The notes below the pieces were generated by a model. It was not told the origin of the DNA. It was given only the letters and a program-made list of their open reading frames with translations, and ran no database searches. Positions 1-5,679 of a stretch of DNA of 5,679 nucleotides are shown in pieces. Origin of the DNA: Nanobdellota archaeon (GTDB lineage Archaea > Nanobdellota > Nanobdellia > Woesearchaeales > GW2011-AR9); NCBI GenBank assembly GCA_030695605.1, contig JAUYQE010000116.1, positions 1 through 5,679 of the forward strand. Reading direction: 5' to 3'. The first letter of the stretch is position 1; the number at the start of each line of letters is the position of its first letter. The position numbers and the translations under genes are program-made.

Positions 1-15
1 CTGAAAACACTAAAA

Positions 16-36
16 TTTCATGATTTTTCATGAAAA
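16..36. repeat. 12-bp palindrome and 10-bp-phased direct repeat
   Basis: TTTTCATGAAAA (25-36) is a perfect 12-bp palindrome. Its core TTTCATGA (26-33) is also present at 16-23, exactly one helical turn away, and a degenerate AATGA follows at 38-42. Phased palindromic half-sites of this kind resemble an operator for a dimeric transcription factor. The stretch is AT-rich, so part of the symmetry may be chance. Confidence 0.4.
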
Positions 37-44
37 TAATGAAT

Positions 45-66
45 TTTTGCCAAAGATAAGGCAAAA
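45..66. repeat. Perfect 7-bp inverted repeat (TTTTGCC / GGCAAAA)
   Basis: TTTTGCC (45-51) and GGCAAAA (60-66) are perfect reverse complements separated by 8 nt (AAAGATAA). Flanking AAT/ATT bases extend the match if one bulged T is allowed. It is not followed by a T-run in either direction, so it does not look like a hairpin-plus-T terminator. A protein-binding operator or an RNA hairpin in a 5' leader is the alternative. Confidence 0.5.
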
Positions 67-72
67 TTGTAG

Positions 73-78
73 AAAAAA
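73..78 (-). terminator. Possible oligo-T terminator after the hypothetical gene
   Basis: The minus strand reads GTGTTTTTTCTACAATTTTGCC about 40 nt after the stop codon at 119. Archaeal RNA polymerase often terminates at runs of five or more T without a hairpin, so the T6 tract is a plausible end for this transcript. No other T-run of six or more lies between DP2 and the left edge on this strand. Confidence 0.35.
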
Positions 79-118
79 CACGTTCTCTCTGTCGTGAAAA
101 GTGCTTAAATATCAGAAA

Positions 119-667
119 TCACTCAGAAATTGAACTGTGCCTGCGGATACGCCACATTTCTGCCGTAAGGCACCCATTGAGTTGCACACTTTTGGGGAGT
201 TGAAAACCGTATGCTTGGATCCGTTCCAGAAGGGGCTGCAGCCTCTGCTGCGCATCTCTTTTAATCTGCTGCTCTATCAAAGGAAGCAATTCGTCTATAT
301 CCTTCCGTGCTCTGGTGTACACACAGTGCTGCCAAGCCGCAACACCTCCGGACCATTCAGGAGCGTTTTTCAGAACGGGATCGGTTTGAGAAACTCCGGT
401 AACCCCAATTTCTTCAGGAAGCGTACTCGAGGCACAATAGTGGTTAAGAATTTCTTTCAGGATCGGCCGCTCAGCGTCAGGAATAGATTCGGGAATAAGA
501 GCATCAAGGTGCGGCGGCTCATAGGTCCAGGCTCTCAGCCGCAATTTTCCCAGGAGCGTTTCGATGTTTAACGCCCAGCAGTTAACCATATTCAAAAAAG
601 AAGGATCGTTCTGGAGCACTACTTTTCCTTCGAGGGTTTCTTCTGGAGCGATTTGCATTTCAGCCAT
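119..667 (-). CDS. Hypothetical protein, 182 aa, downstream of PolD
   Basis: I do not recognise this protein or any domain in it. It is soluble-looking, with no signal peptide and no membrane segment. The N-terminal half is mixed (a Trp/Pro-containing stretch RAWTYEPPHLDALIPESIP around 44-62). The C-terminal part (about residues 120-155, RKDIDELLPLIEQQIKRD onward) looks like a charged amphipathic helix or coiled coil. The four cysteines form no CxxC pair, so zinc binding is not suggested. The start is the ATG at 667, because a TATA box lies about 27 nt upstream, the spacing expected for a leaderless archaeal mRNA. An in-frame TTG at 724 would extend the protein through that promoter, and a second ATG at 658 is possible. 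It shares strand and stop codon (TGA) with the polymerase genes and starts 72 nt after DP2. The long antisense frame over it is Arg/Phe/Ser-rich and looks like a shadow. A link to replication is only inferred from position. Confidence 0.7.
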   Translation of the reverse strand: MAEMQIAPEETLEGKVVLQNDPSFLNMVNCWALNIETLLGKLRLRAWTYEPPHLDALIPESIPDAERPILKEILNHYCASSTLPEEIGVTGVSQTDPVLKNAPEWSGGVAAWQHCVYTRARKDIDELLPLIEQQIKRDAQQRLQPLLERIQAYGFQLPKSVQLNGCLTAEMWRIRRHSSISE

Positions 668-690
668 GAAGTGACAAAAAGATTGCTTAG

Positions 691-698
691 TTATAAAT
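691..698 (-). promoter_or_regulatory. Archaeal TATA box (BRE/TATA) for the hypothetical gene
   Basis: On the minus strand the sequence reads CCAAAAC followed by ATTTATAA, a good match to an archaeal TATA box preceded by an A-rich BRE-like stretch. Its centre is about 27 nt from the A of the ATG at 667, so transcription would begin at or next to the start codon and give a leaderless message. It sits in the 72-nt gap after DP2. The last gene could thus be expressed independently of, or in addition to, read-through from the polymerase genes. Confidence 0.6.
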
Positions 699-739
699 GT
701 TTTGGTGAAAGTGCTACTCCACAATAGTATTACTGTGTC

Positions 740-3700
740 TCACAAAAAGCTCCCCAGTCCCACCTGCTTTTCTTTCGCTTTCCCAAAGATCTTCTCAATG
801 TTGATCCGCAGCAGCTCCAGCGTTTGCTTCAAGTAGGGAGAAAAGTCATATTTCTCCGCAAGTGCCAAGGAAAACCCCAAGTACTTCACTACAGAGCCTT
901 CGGTGATCGTAAACAATAAATTCCCGCCGCACTGCTGGCATTTTCCGCGCAGCGGCGGCCGCCGATATTTAGCATTACATTTCACACAGCGGAACTGCTG
1001 TGATGAAAATTTGCGTAAATTACCTTTGATGTCCCGCAGGAAGTGTTTCTGAATGACCAAGCGAGCGACATCATCCAAGTCCACGGCCCGGATTTTTCTG
1101 GCCAGCTCCATCTGTCCCAGCAGCTTTTCTTCCATGGATGGCAAAGTCTTGTAGGCGGAACACTGGATGCCTTTGTTGATGTTATCAACAGGATGGGTAA
1201 ACCCCCAGCCTTCGTACTGCTCGGGCTTGCCGAGGCGGTCAGCAAGCTGCTCGACTTTCTTTCCGTTGCTTTTGACTTCGCCGGGAGATTTCATTTCCAA
1301 TGCGGCTTCGTACAATTCCAAAGGATATTTCCACCCCACATCCATCTGTAATACTTGGTCATCGACTTCAGCGGGATTTAGAATCGACGTCAGCACGAGC
1401 GCAGCATCCATAGTTTTTGCTCCTCTCTTTTCCGGGAGATATTGCCGGGAGAAGTTCAGCAGGGCATCCATGAGCAGCTTTATGGAGCATTCATCCCCGT
1501 CACAGTCTCTTCGCATCCCCGCATGGAACATGGGATGCGCAAAAAGCCCCTGCGTTTCTGAAAAGCCAATGATCCTGCCGACTAGGCCGACAGAAATATG
1601 GGGGGCTAAACCGACTACCAGATGGCCGACCAGATCCTGGGGCTTTTTCAAATTATAAAAAGGCTCGAGCCGGTAGAACCGCACGAGAAGGTCATCAATG
1701 AACTGTGCGACTCGCAACAGCACCTGAGAAGCGGATTCTTCGAGCGAGTTAAAGCCCGGCAGGATGACGTCCTGCGGCCGGAGCTCGAGGACCTGGTTAT
1801 CATCTGCCAAGGCTTTTCCAGCAATATCCTTTTCATACCCCAGCTCTCGGAGTTTCTCGACCGCCGTCCCTATTTCTTTCGGCTTAAAATGCGTGATGGG
1901 CAATTCGGTGCAATCAAAACGGGTTGTACCATCCTTATTGACATAGATGTGGTGCTTTGCACGGAGGATGCCTTTGGCAAGGTGCTCAACGACATGGTTC
2001 TTGTTCGAGGTTCCCCGAATCCCCTTGATAAGATCCGGATAGACTTTTTCGCCGAGCCGCTGCAAGGCTTTGGAGAAATAGTATTGAATGGGCAGCTCTG
2101 TTTGCTTATAGGGCTTGGCGGCACCGGCACCATGACGGCAGGCTTCTTCTTTGACCGATCCGCAGAAGCGGCAATGATAGGTTTTCTGGCAGGGCTGGCC
2201 GCACTCTTCGCAACGCGGATAGATCATCTCTTTCTGGCAAGCGGAACAGAAATACGCCGGGAAGGTGCTGCGAACTTTTCCGGCTTTGAGCGCGGCCTGA
2301 AAGCTGCGCAAGCGATCCCCTTCTTCACCGACAGGAAACATGCACTGCGGCGAACCGGTCAGATGGCGCATTTTGGCCTTTTCCGGCCGGCCCATGCGCG
2401 CGCCGATGAACGTGCCGGCTTTGTCCCGAAACTGGAGGGAGCTGAGCAATGAAATGAACCCGAGCCCATCTTTTTCTTCTGCAGCATGCTGAAGTGCTTC
2501 GGCTCGTTCAGCACTCTCTTCCGGCTCCAATGCTAGGCACAAAGCCAGAATTTCCGCTTCTTCTTTTTGCAAAAGCAGCGTATCCGCGATAATCATCGTA
2601 TGGGGAATGCCGGCTTTTTCCAGAGCATTTTTGGCGAGCTGGTGCTCAGCAGAGGTTTTATCGAAGGAAAGAATGAGTTTTTGGATCATCCCATTTTCTT
2701 TTTTCAGTTTTCCAGAACGGAGATAGGCGCGGAGCTGCAGGAGCTCTTTCCCGGAAAGCAGCTTCCAATAGAACGTGTACTGGGGATGTAAAGGAATCTG
2801 AAGAGCCTCACTCAGCTGCACGGCTTCCGGCCAGGAGGGAACATGAATTAAAGGCTCTTCCAGAAGCTCCCGCAGGCGAGCTTCGGATACAGACAGATGC
2901 TCAGCTTTTTCAGCAAAGGACAACGCAGCGAGAGTTCCCAGCGCTTTTTCCATCTCCAGTGCCCACCATTCTGGACAATAGCCCACAGGAACCAAAGAAT
3001 GGCCACTGTCTGAGAAATCTCCATAGTTTACAAGCATGTCGCCCAAGAAAAGGATGCTCTCAACATCAGTAAGAATCGGGCGGGCTTCCTCTTCACTCAG
3101 CAGAGCTAAGACGGATCCATTTTTCAGGCGAACGATGGGCCCTTCGATAGTCTCACAGACGGTAACGGAAGCGCTTTTTCTCGGCCTTTCGACTTTCAGC
3201 TGTGTACCAATGGCAATATACTTGTCGAGAACTGCCATCGTGGCGGGATGCAGCCCGATCGCATACATGCCACACGTTCTGCTCCGGCCATACCGCAAAC
3301 GGAAACCACCTGCAGCCAAGGGGTGCGTTAAAATGGGCCTCCCTGCAACCAGGTCCATCAAATAGGTCGTATTGGGAACAACGCTCTTTTTTCCCGCTTC
3401 GGCAAGGGACGCTTTGGAGCTGTCTTGGGCATGAACTCTCTCTTTCACTGCCAGAAATTCCTTCAGCCAGCTCCAATCTAAGCCGAACGCACTTCCCCAT
3501 TTTGCCACATTCTTCCAGATCTTGGGGGCTTTTTGAGAAATCCCTTCTGCCAAAACCAGCGCCATGCCACCCCGGATGCAATTGGTGGCGATGCGCGGCA
3601 AGTCTTTATAGTTAGAAACGGTAATCTTTTCCGTGGGCTCGCCATCAATCTCGACGGGAATATGGGAAAGTAGGAATTTTAATTCTTCTTCGGAGGGGCG

Positions 3701-4342
3701 GTATTGGAGGTTAGTAACGCGCTCATGATAATCAGAAATTTCGGTGATGTAGCGATTGATCTCCGTCTGATCCGGGTCGTACGATGCATAGCCCATTTTC
3801 AGGCGTACATAATCGGCAATGATAACAGAAATAGACTGTCCCGTGCCACCTGCTGCCCGAATGGGACCAGCATACTGTAAGGCAAAGTATTCTTTCCCAT
3901 CACGCCGCTTTTTAATCTTCAGGCCGATAAAGCCTTCCAGGGGAGCGGAAACAATGCCCAAAGTGAGATACGCGAAACCAACGCGAATGCCCACCTCCAT
4001 GGCTTCTTCTTTCGTGGAAAAAGAACAAAACTGTTGCCTGGCTACTTCTTCTGCAATTCTCAAGCCAATCCGCCAGTCGAGAAAGCCATATTCTTTTTCA
4101 AGATCGATGATGCGCTGAGGAAGGGCAGTCGTAGCAATCTGTGGAGCGACGACAGAAATGAGGCCCACGACGCGCTCGGCCATGTTTTTAGCCAGCGGAA
4201 TGGGAACCTCTTCTTCCGGATCCAGGCCTTTTTGCCGCGCGGCTGCTGCCCGCCGATAACTTTCGTCAACTTTCTGTTGAATCTCCTGGAAATAGTGCTC
4301 CAAAGCCGGAGATGCCGCTAAAGTTTTTTTGGTGGCTTCCAT
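740..4342 (-). CDS. polC: DNA polymerase D large subunit DP2 (catalytic)
   Basis: This is the polymerase subunit of PolD, which performs template-directed DNA synthesis at the replication fork as a heterodimer with DP1. The 1200 residues match the usual DP2 length. Landmarks in order: YAGPIRAAGGTGQ (157-169), GEPTEK (234-239), GGFRLRYGRSRT (345-356), GARMGRPEKAK (647-657), a cysteine cluster (C699, C702, C711, C714, C718, C724, C727, C735), ILRAKH and DGTTRFD (792-810), GLAPHISVGLVGRIIGF (911-927), catalytic RRDCDGDE (D946, D948, D950), YLPEKRG (968-974), a C-terminal zinc finger (C1119, C1122, C1135, C1138) and a terminal PIP box (1193-1200). The ATG at 4342 is preferred over an in-frame TTG at 4384. 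The latter would only add a Lys-rich 14-residue tail translated from the A-rich spacer, and DP2 proteins normally begin close to the LEHYF-type helix. No Shine-Dalgarno is seen. No intein interrupts the catalytic region, unlike several Pyrococcus DP2 genes. Stop is TGA. Confidence 0.97.
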   Translation of the reverse strand: MEATKKTLAASPALEHYFQEIQQKVDESYRRAAAARQKGLDPEEEVPIPLAKNMAERVVGLISVVAPQIATTALPQRIIDLEKEYGFLDWRIGLRIAEEVARQQFCSFSTKEEAMEVGIRVGFAYLTLGIVSAPLEGFIGLKIKKRRDGKEYFALQYAGPIRAAGGTGQSISVIIADYVRLKMGYASYDPDQTEINRYITEISDYHERVTNLQYRPSEEELKFLLSHIPVEIDGEPTEKITVSNYKDLPRIATNCIRGGMALVLAEGISQKAPKIWKNVAKWGSAFGLDWSWLKEFLAVKERVHAQDSSKASLAEAGKKSVVPNTTYLMDLVAGRPILTHPLAAGGFRLRYGRSRTCGMYAIGLHPATMAVLDKYIAIGTQLKVERPRKSASVTVCETIEGPIVRLKNGSVLALLSEEEARPILTDVESILFLGDMLVNYGDFSDSGHSLVPVGYCPEWWALEMEKALGTLAALSFAEKAEHLSVSEARLRELLEEPLIHVPSWPEAVQLSEALQIPLHPQYTFYWKLLSGKELLQLRAYLRSGKLKKENGMIQKLILSFDKTSAEHQLAKNALEKAGIPHTMIIADTLLLQKEEAEILALCLALEPEESAERAEALQHAAEEKDGLGFISLLSSLQFRDKAGTFIGARMGRPEKAKMRHLTGSPQCMFPVGEEGDRLRSFQAALKAGKVRSTFPAYFCSACQKEMIYPRCEECGQPCQKTYHCRFCGSVKEEACRHGAGAAKPYKQTELPIQYYFSKALQRLGEKVYPDLIKGIRGTSNKNHVVEHLAKGILRAKHHIYVNKDGTTRFDCTELPITHFKPKEIGTAVEKLRELGYEKDIAGKALADDNQVLELRPQDVILPGFNSLEESASQVLLRVAQFIDDLLVRFYRLEPFYNLKKPQDLVGHLVVGLAPHISVGLVGRIIGFSETQGLFAHPMFHAGMRRDCDGDECSIKLLMDALLNFSRQYLPEKRGAKTMDAALVLTSILNPAEVDDQVLQMDVGWKYPLELYEAALEMKSPGEVKSNGKKVEQLADRLGKPEQYEGWGFTHPVDNINKGIQCSAYKTLPSMEEKLLGQMELARKIRAVDLDDVARLVIQKHFLRDIKGNLRKFSSQQFRCVKCNAKYRRPPLRGKCQQCGGNLLFTITEGSVVKYLGFSLALAEKYDFSPYLKQTLELLRINIEKIFGKAKEKQVGLGSFL
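743..766 (-). other. C-terminal PCNA-interacting (PIP) box in DP2
   Basis: The last eight residues of DP2 are QVGLGSFL, fitting the PIP consensus Q-x-x-hydrophobic-x-x-aromatic-aromatic/hydrophobic (Q1193, L1196, F1199, L1200). A C-terminal PIP motif that tethers PolD to the sliding clamp PCNA is established for Pyrococcus DP2. The preceding KAKEK provides a flexible basic lead-in. The protein ends on the last motif residue with no tail, and Leu replaces the second aromatic of the classic FF pair. Confidence 0.75.
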
Positions 4343-4385
4343 GGTTATTTTTGAACTTTTTTTTCTTTTTTTAATCTCTTGCAAA
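4343..4385 (-). other. A-rich DP1-DP2 intercistronic spacer
   Basis: These 43 nt separate the DP1 stop from the preferred DP2 ATG. In the mRNA sense they contain a purine tract with A7-G-A8 (minus strand, 4372..4357) and no Shine-Dalgarno motif. The GATTAAAAAAAG segment (4376..4365) is centred about 29 nt before the ATG and could act as a weak TATA element for an internal leaderless start. Co-transcription with DP1 is at least as likely. If translation began at the TTG at 4384, this spacer would encode a Lys-rich 14-residue extension. Confidence 0.4.
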
Positions 4386-5679
4386 TCAAATAAAGCGTAA
4401 AATCTTGACCTCCCGCGTTTGGAGATTGATCACCGGCACCCTCCCTGGCTCCGGCTCGTGGCCTAGCTTTTCCTGAAAAGAAGTCTTTCCCTGCCAGCAG
4501 CTTCCGGAAATGAGGGTAACACCTCGATAATGGGCAACACAGGAATAGTGAATGTGCCCAGAAACAAAGAAGTCAGGAATTTTTCTGATAAGCAGGGGGT
4601 CTTCTTTATGGCCCGGGAAGTAGGGTGTGGAGCCGAACGTGGGAGCCAAATGCCGCCGCTTGAGGAGAAACTGCATGATCAGATCGGCCCGGCGATAGCC
4701 CCCCCTATTGCGCAATGCTTCGACCTGGGCAACGTAATAATCAAAGCTATATCCGTGATACATCAAAATGTCAAAGCCGGAAAAAGTGGGGGTTTTTCCG
4801 ATGATGATGACCGCAGGATTTGTGACAAGGGTTACGTGCGGAAGCTGGTGGAGTTCCGGGGCAATCTCTTTGTAAAAGATCGGCTGGGGCTCAGCCAAAT
4901 GGATCATATCATGATTTCCAGGACAAATAACAACCTGTTTATCAAGGGGAATTTCCCTCAGAAAAGCGGCAAAAAGCCGATACTGCTCGCGAATGTCGGT
5001 AATGGCCAACTCTTCTTCCTGGGAGGGGTAAATGCCCACTCCATCAACCACATCGCCAGCAATGACCACATAGGCAACTTTTTTGGACATCTCCCGCTGC
5101 TCGGCCGTGCCAAAATCTCCCCGAAGCCATTGGAGAAATTTTTTAAATTCTTTCTCCAGGAACAGCTTGGAGCCGACATGAATGTCAGAAAGAAAAACCA
5201 CTGATTGATCCTGGTCACTTTTCTTGAGCTCCGTCTGCAGGGGGAGGTCTGGCCAGAAAAAATCCTCGACTACAAAAAAGTCTTTCTGGGCCGTGCCGAG
5301 AATGCCAAGAACTTCGTCAGGAACGATTTCTTTGGCTGCGGCCAGCAGCGCTTTATTTTCCTGGGAAACAAAAATGGTAAGTTTTCCCGTCGGATCCTCG
5401 ACCGTGAGAAGAAGATGCCCTTTCTTGGTTTCGCTTATTTCTGTCACCAGGGCAATAAGAGAAACACGATCTTTCTCTTTTTTTTCTAGAAGCCGGCAAA
5501 TAGTTATGACCCCTTGCAATTCCCGGCGCCCGCGCAGAAGATTTTCTAAAAAACGATAGCGGGAAAGAAAAAGAGCCGTAAAATGAGCAGGCGCATATTT
5601 TTGAGGAACGTTTTCATAGGAGATAGAAATAGTAAGCGATGAAGCAGGCGCTGGAGAAAGAGCTCTTTCAGAAGAGAGG
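4386..5679 (-). CDS. polB: DNA polymerase D small subunit DP1 (3'-5' exonuclease), 5'-partial
   Basis: This is the proofreading and structural subunit of archaeal PolD, which partners the large subunit encoded next. The frame is open to the right edge, giving 430 visible residues, so the start lies outside the window. Numbering from the codon at 5678..5676, a Ser/Ala/Pro-rich linker (about 1-20) leads into the family-typical SRYRFLENLLRGR segment (39-51). An OB-fold follows (about 71-143, with EDPTGKLTIFV). A calcineurin/Mre11-type phosphoesterase domain then shows all metal-ligand motifs: SDIHVGS (164-170), GDVVDG (208-213), GNHD (254-257), YHGYSFD (307-313) and GHIH (374-377). The exonuclease is therefore predicted active. 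A TTG at 5519 could be taken as a start, but it falls inside the conserved region and encodes Leu. The gene ends in TGA, 43 nt before the ATG of DP2, so co-transcription is likely. The symbol polB follows archaeal usage for DP1; dp1 is also used. Confidence 0.96.
   Translation of the reverse strand, partial: LSSERALSPAPASSLTISISYENVPQKYAPAHFTALFLSRYRFLENLLRGRRELQGVITICRLLEKKEKDRVSLIALVTEISETKKGHLLLTVEDPTGKLTIFVSQENKALLAAAKEIVPDEVLGILGTAQKDFFVVEDFFWPDLPLQTELKKSDQDQSVVFLSDIHVGSKLFLEKEFKKFLQWLRGDFGTAEQREMSKKVAYVVIAGDVVDGVGIYPSQEEELAITDIREQYRLFAAFLREIPLDKQVVICPGNHDMIHLAEPQPIFYKEIAPELHQLPHVTLVTNPAVIIIGKTPTFSGFDILMYHGYSFDYYVAQVEALRNRGGYRRADLIMQFLLKRRHLAPTFGSTPYFPGHKEDPLLIRKIPDFFVSGHIHYSCVAHYRGVTLISGSCWQGKTSFQEKLGHEPEPGRVPVINLQTREVKILRFI

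Larger units (their letters stand above)
1..118. other. AT-rich intergenic region at left edge
   Basis: This region is clearly more AT-rich than the genes. It holds the T6 tract, the inverted repeat and the phased palindrome. A CTTAAATA motif (104-111) resembles a TATA element on either strand. On the minus strand an ATG at 31..29 opens a frame (MKNHEILVFS) that stays open to the left edge, possibly the start of another leftward gene. Ten codons are too few to call it. Confidence 0.5.

Noticed and set aside
104..571. Plus-strand frame 137..571 (GTG start) with a TATA-like CTTAAATA at 104-111, at leaderless spacing
   Set aside because: The spacing is tempting, but the product is rich in Arg, Phe and Ser like a shadow frame, while the minus-strand frame has a more protein-like composition, matching strand and its own TATA box.
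1400..1700. Intein in the DP2 catalytic region
   Set aside because: The conserved stretch from GLAPH through RRDCDGDE to YLPEKRG is continuous, so there is no insertion.
1622..2452. 276-codon open frame on the plus strand
   Set aside because: It lies entirely antisense to DP2, whose conserved motifs and zinc finger occupy the same bases; the long frame is a by-product of DP2 codon use.
4343..4384. TTG at 4384 as the DP2 start
   Set aside because: It would add only a Lys-rich tail encoded by the A-rich spacer; the ATG at 4342 fits the usual DP2 N-terminus.
4530..5204. 224-codon open frame on the plus strand
   Set aside because: It is antisense to the DP1 phosphoesterase domain with all its catalytic motifs; no family resemblance of its own.
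1..5679. CRISPR array, tRNA/rRNA gene, insertion sequence, toxin-antitoxin or defence cassette
   Set aside because: No array of regularly spaced direct repeats, no cloverleaf-like segment, no transposase and no terminal inverted repeats were seen on either strand; nearly all bases are taken up by three genes.

Overview
The window is archaeal. Its two recognisable genes encode the two subunits of family D DNA polymerase (PolD), a replicative polymerase found only in archaea. They are the small exonuclease subunit DP1 and the large polymerase subunit DP2. Both read leftward (minus strand), with DP1 upstream of DP2. PolD occurs in Euryarchaeota, DPANN, Thaumarchaeota and Asgard lineages but not in typical Crenarchaeota, so the source is a PolD-bearing archaeon that I cannot place further. 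Other archaeal signs are the lack of Shine-Dalgarno motifs before the chosen starts and a TATA box at leaderless spacing (about 27 nt before an ATG).

Layout from right to left, in the direction of transcription. DP1 (>5679..4386) is open to the window edge, so its N-terminus is missing. A 43-nt A-rich spacer (4385..4343) follows. DP2 (4342..740) is complete at 1200 residues, carries no intein and ends in a PCNA-binding (PIP) motif. A 72-nt spacer (739..668) holds a good TATA-box promoter. A 182-residue gene of unknown function (667..119) comes next. The last stretch (118..1) is AT-rich and non-coding or nearly so. It contains a T6 tract that could terminate transcription, a 7-bp inverted repeat, a 12-bp perfect palindrome and an 8-bp direct repeat at 10-bp spacing. 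It may be the control region of another leftward gene beginning near position 31.

DP1 and DP2 form one heterodimeric enzyme. DP2 carries the double-psi beta-barrel polymerase active site, related to that of multisubunit RNA polymerases, and DP1 carries the Mre11-like 3'-5' proofreading nuclease. Both active sites look intact. The most notable point is in the DP2 catalytic loop. It reads RRDCDGDE where the Pyrococcus-type sequence, as I remember it, reads RRNCDGDE. That gives a DxDxD triad like the one in RNA polymerase. I see no CRISPR array, tRNA, rRNA, insertion sequence or defence cassette, and no clear sign of a wholly new system. The candidates for novelty are the unknown third gene, the catalytic-loop variant and the palindromic left-hand region.
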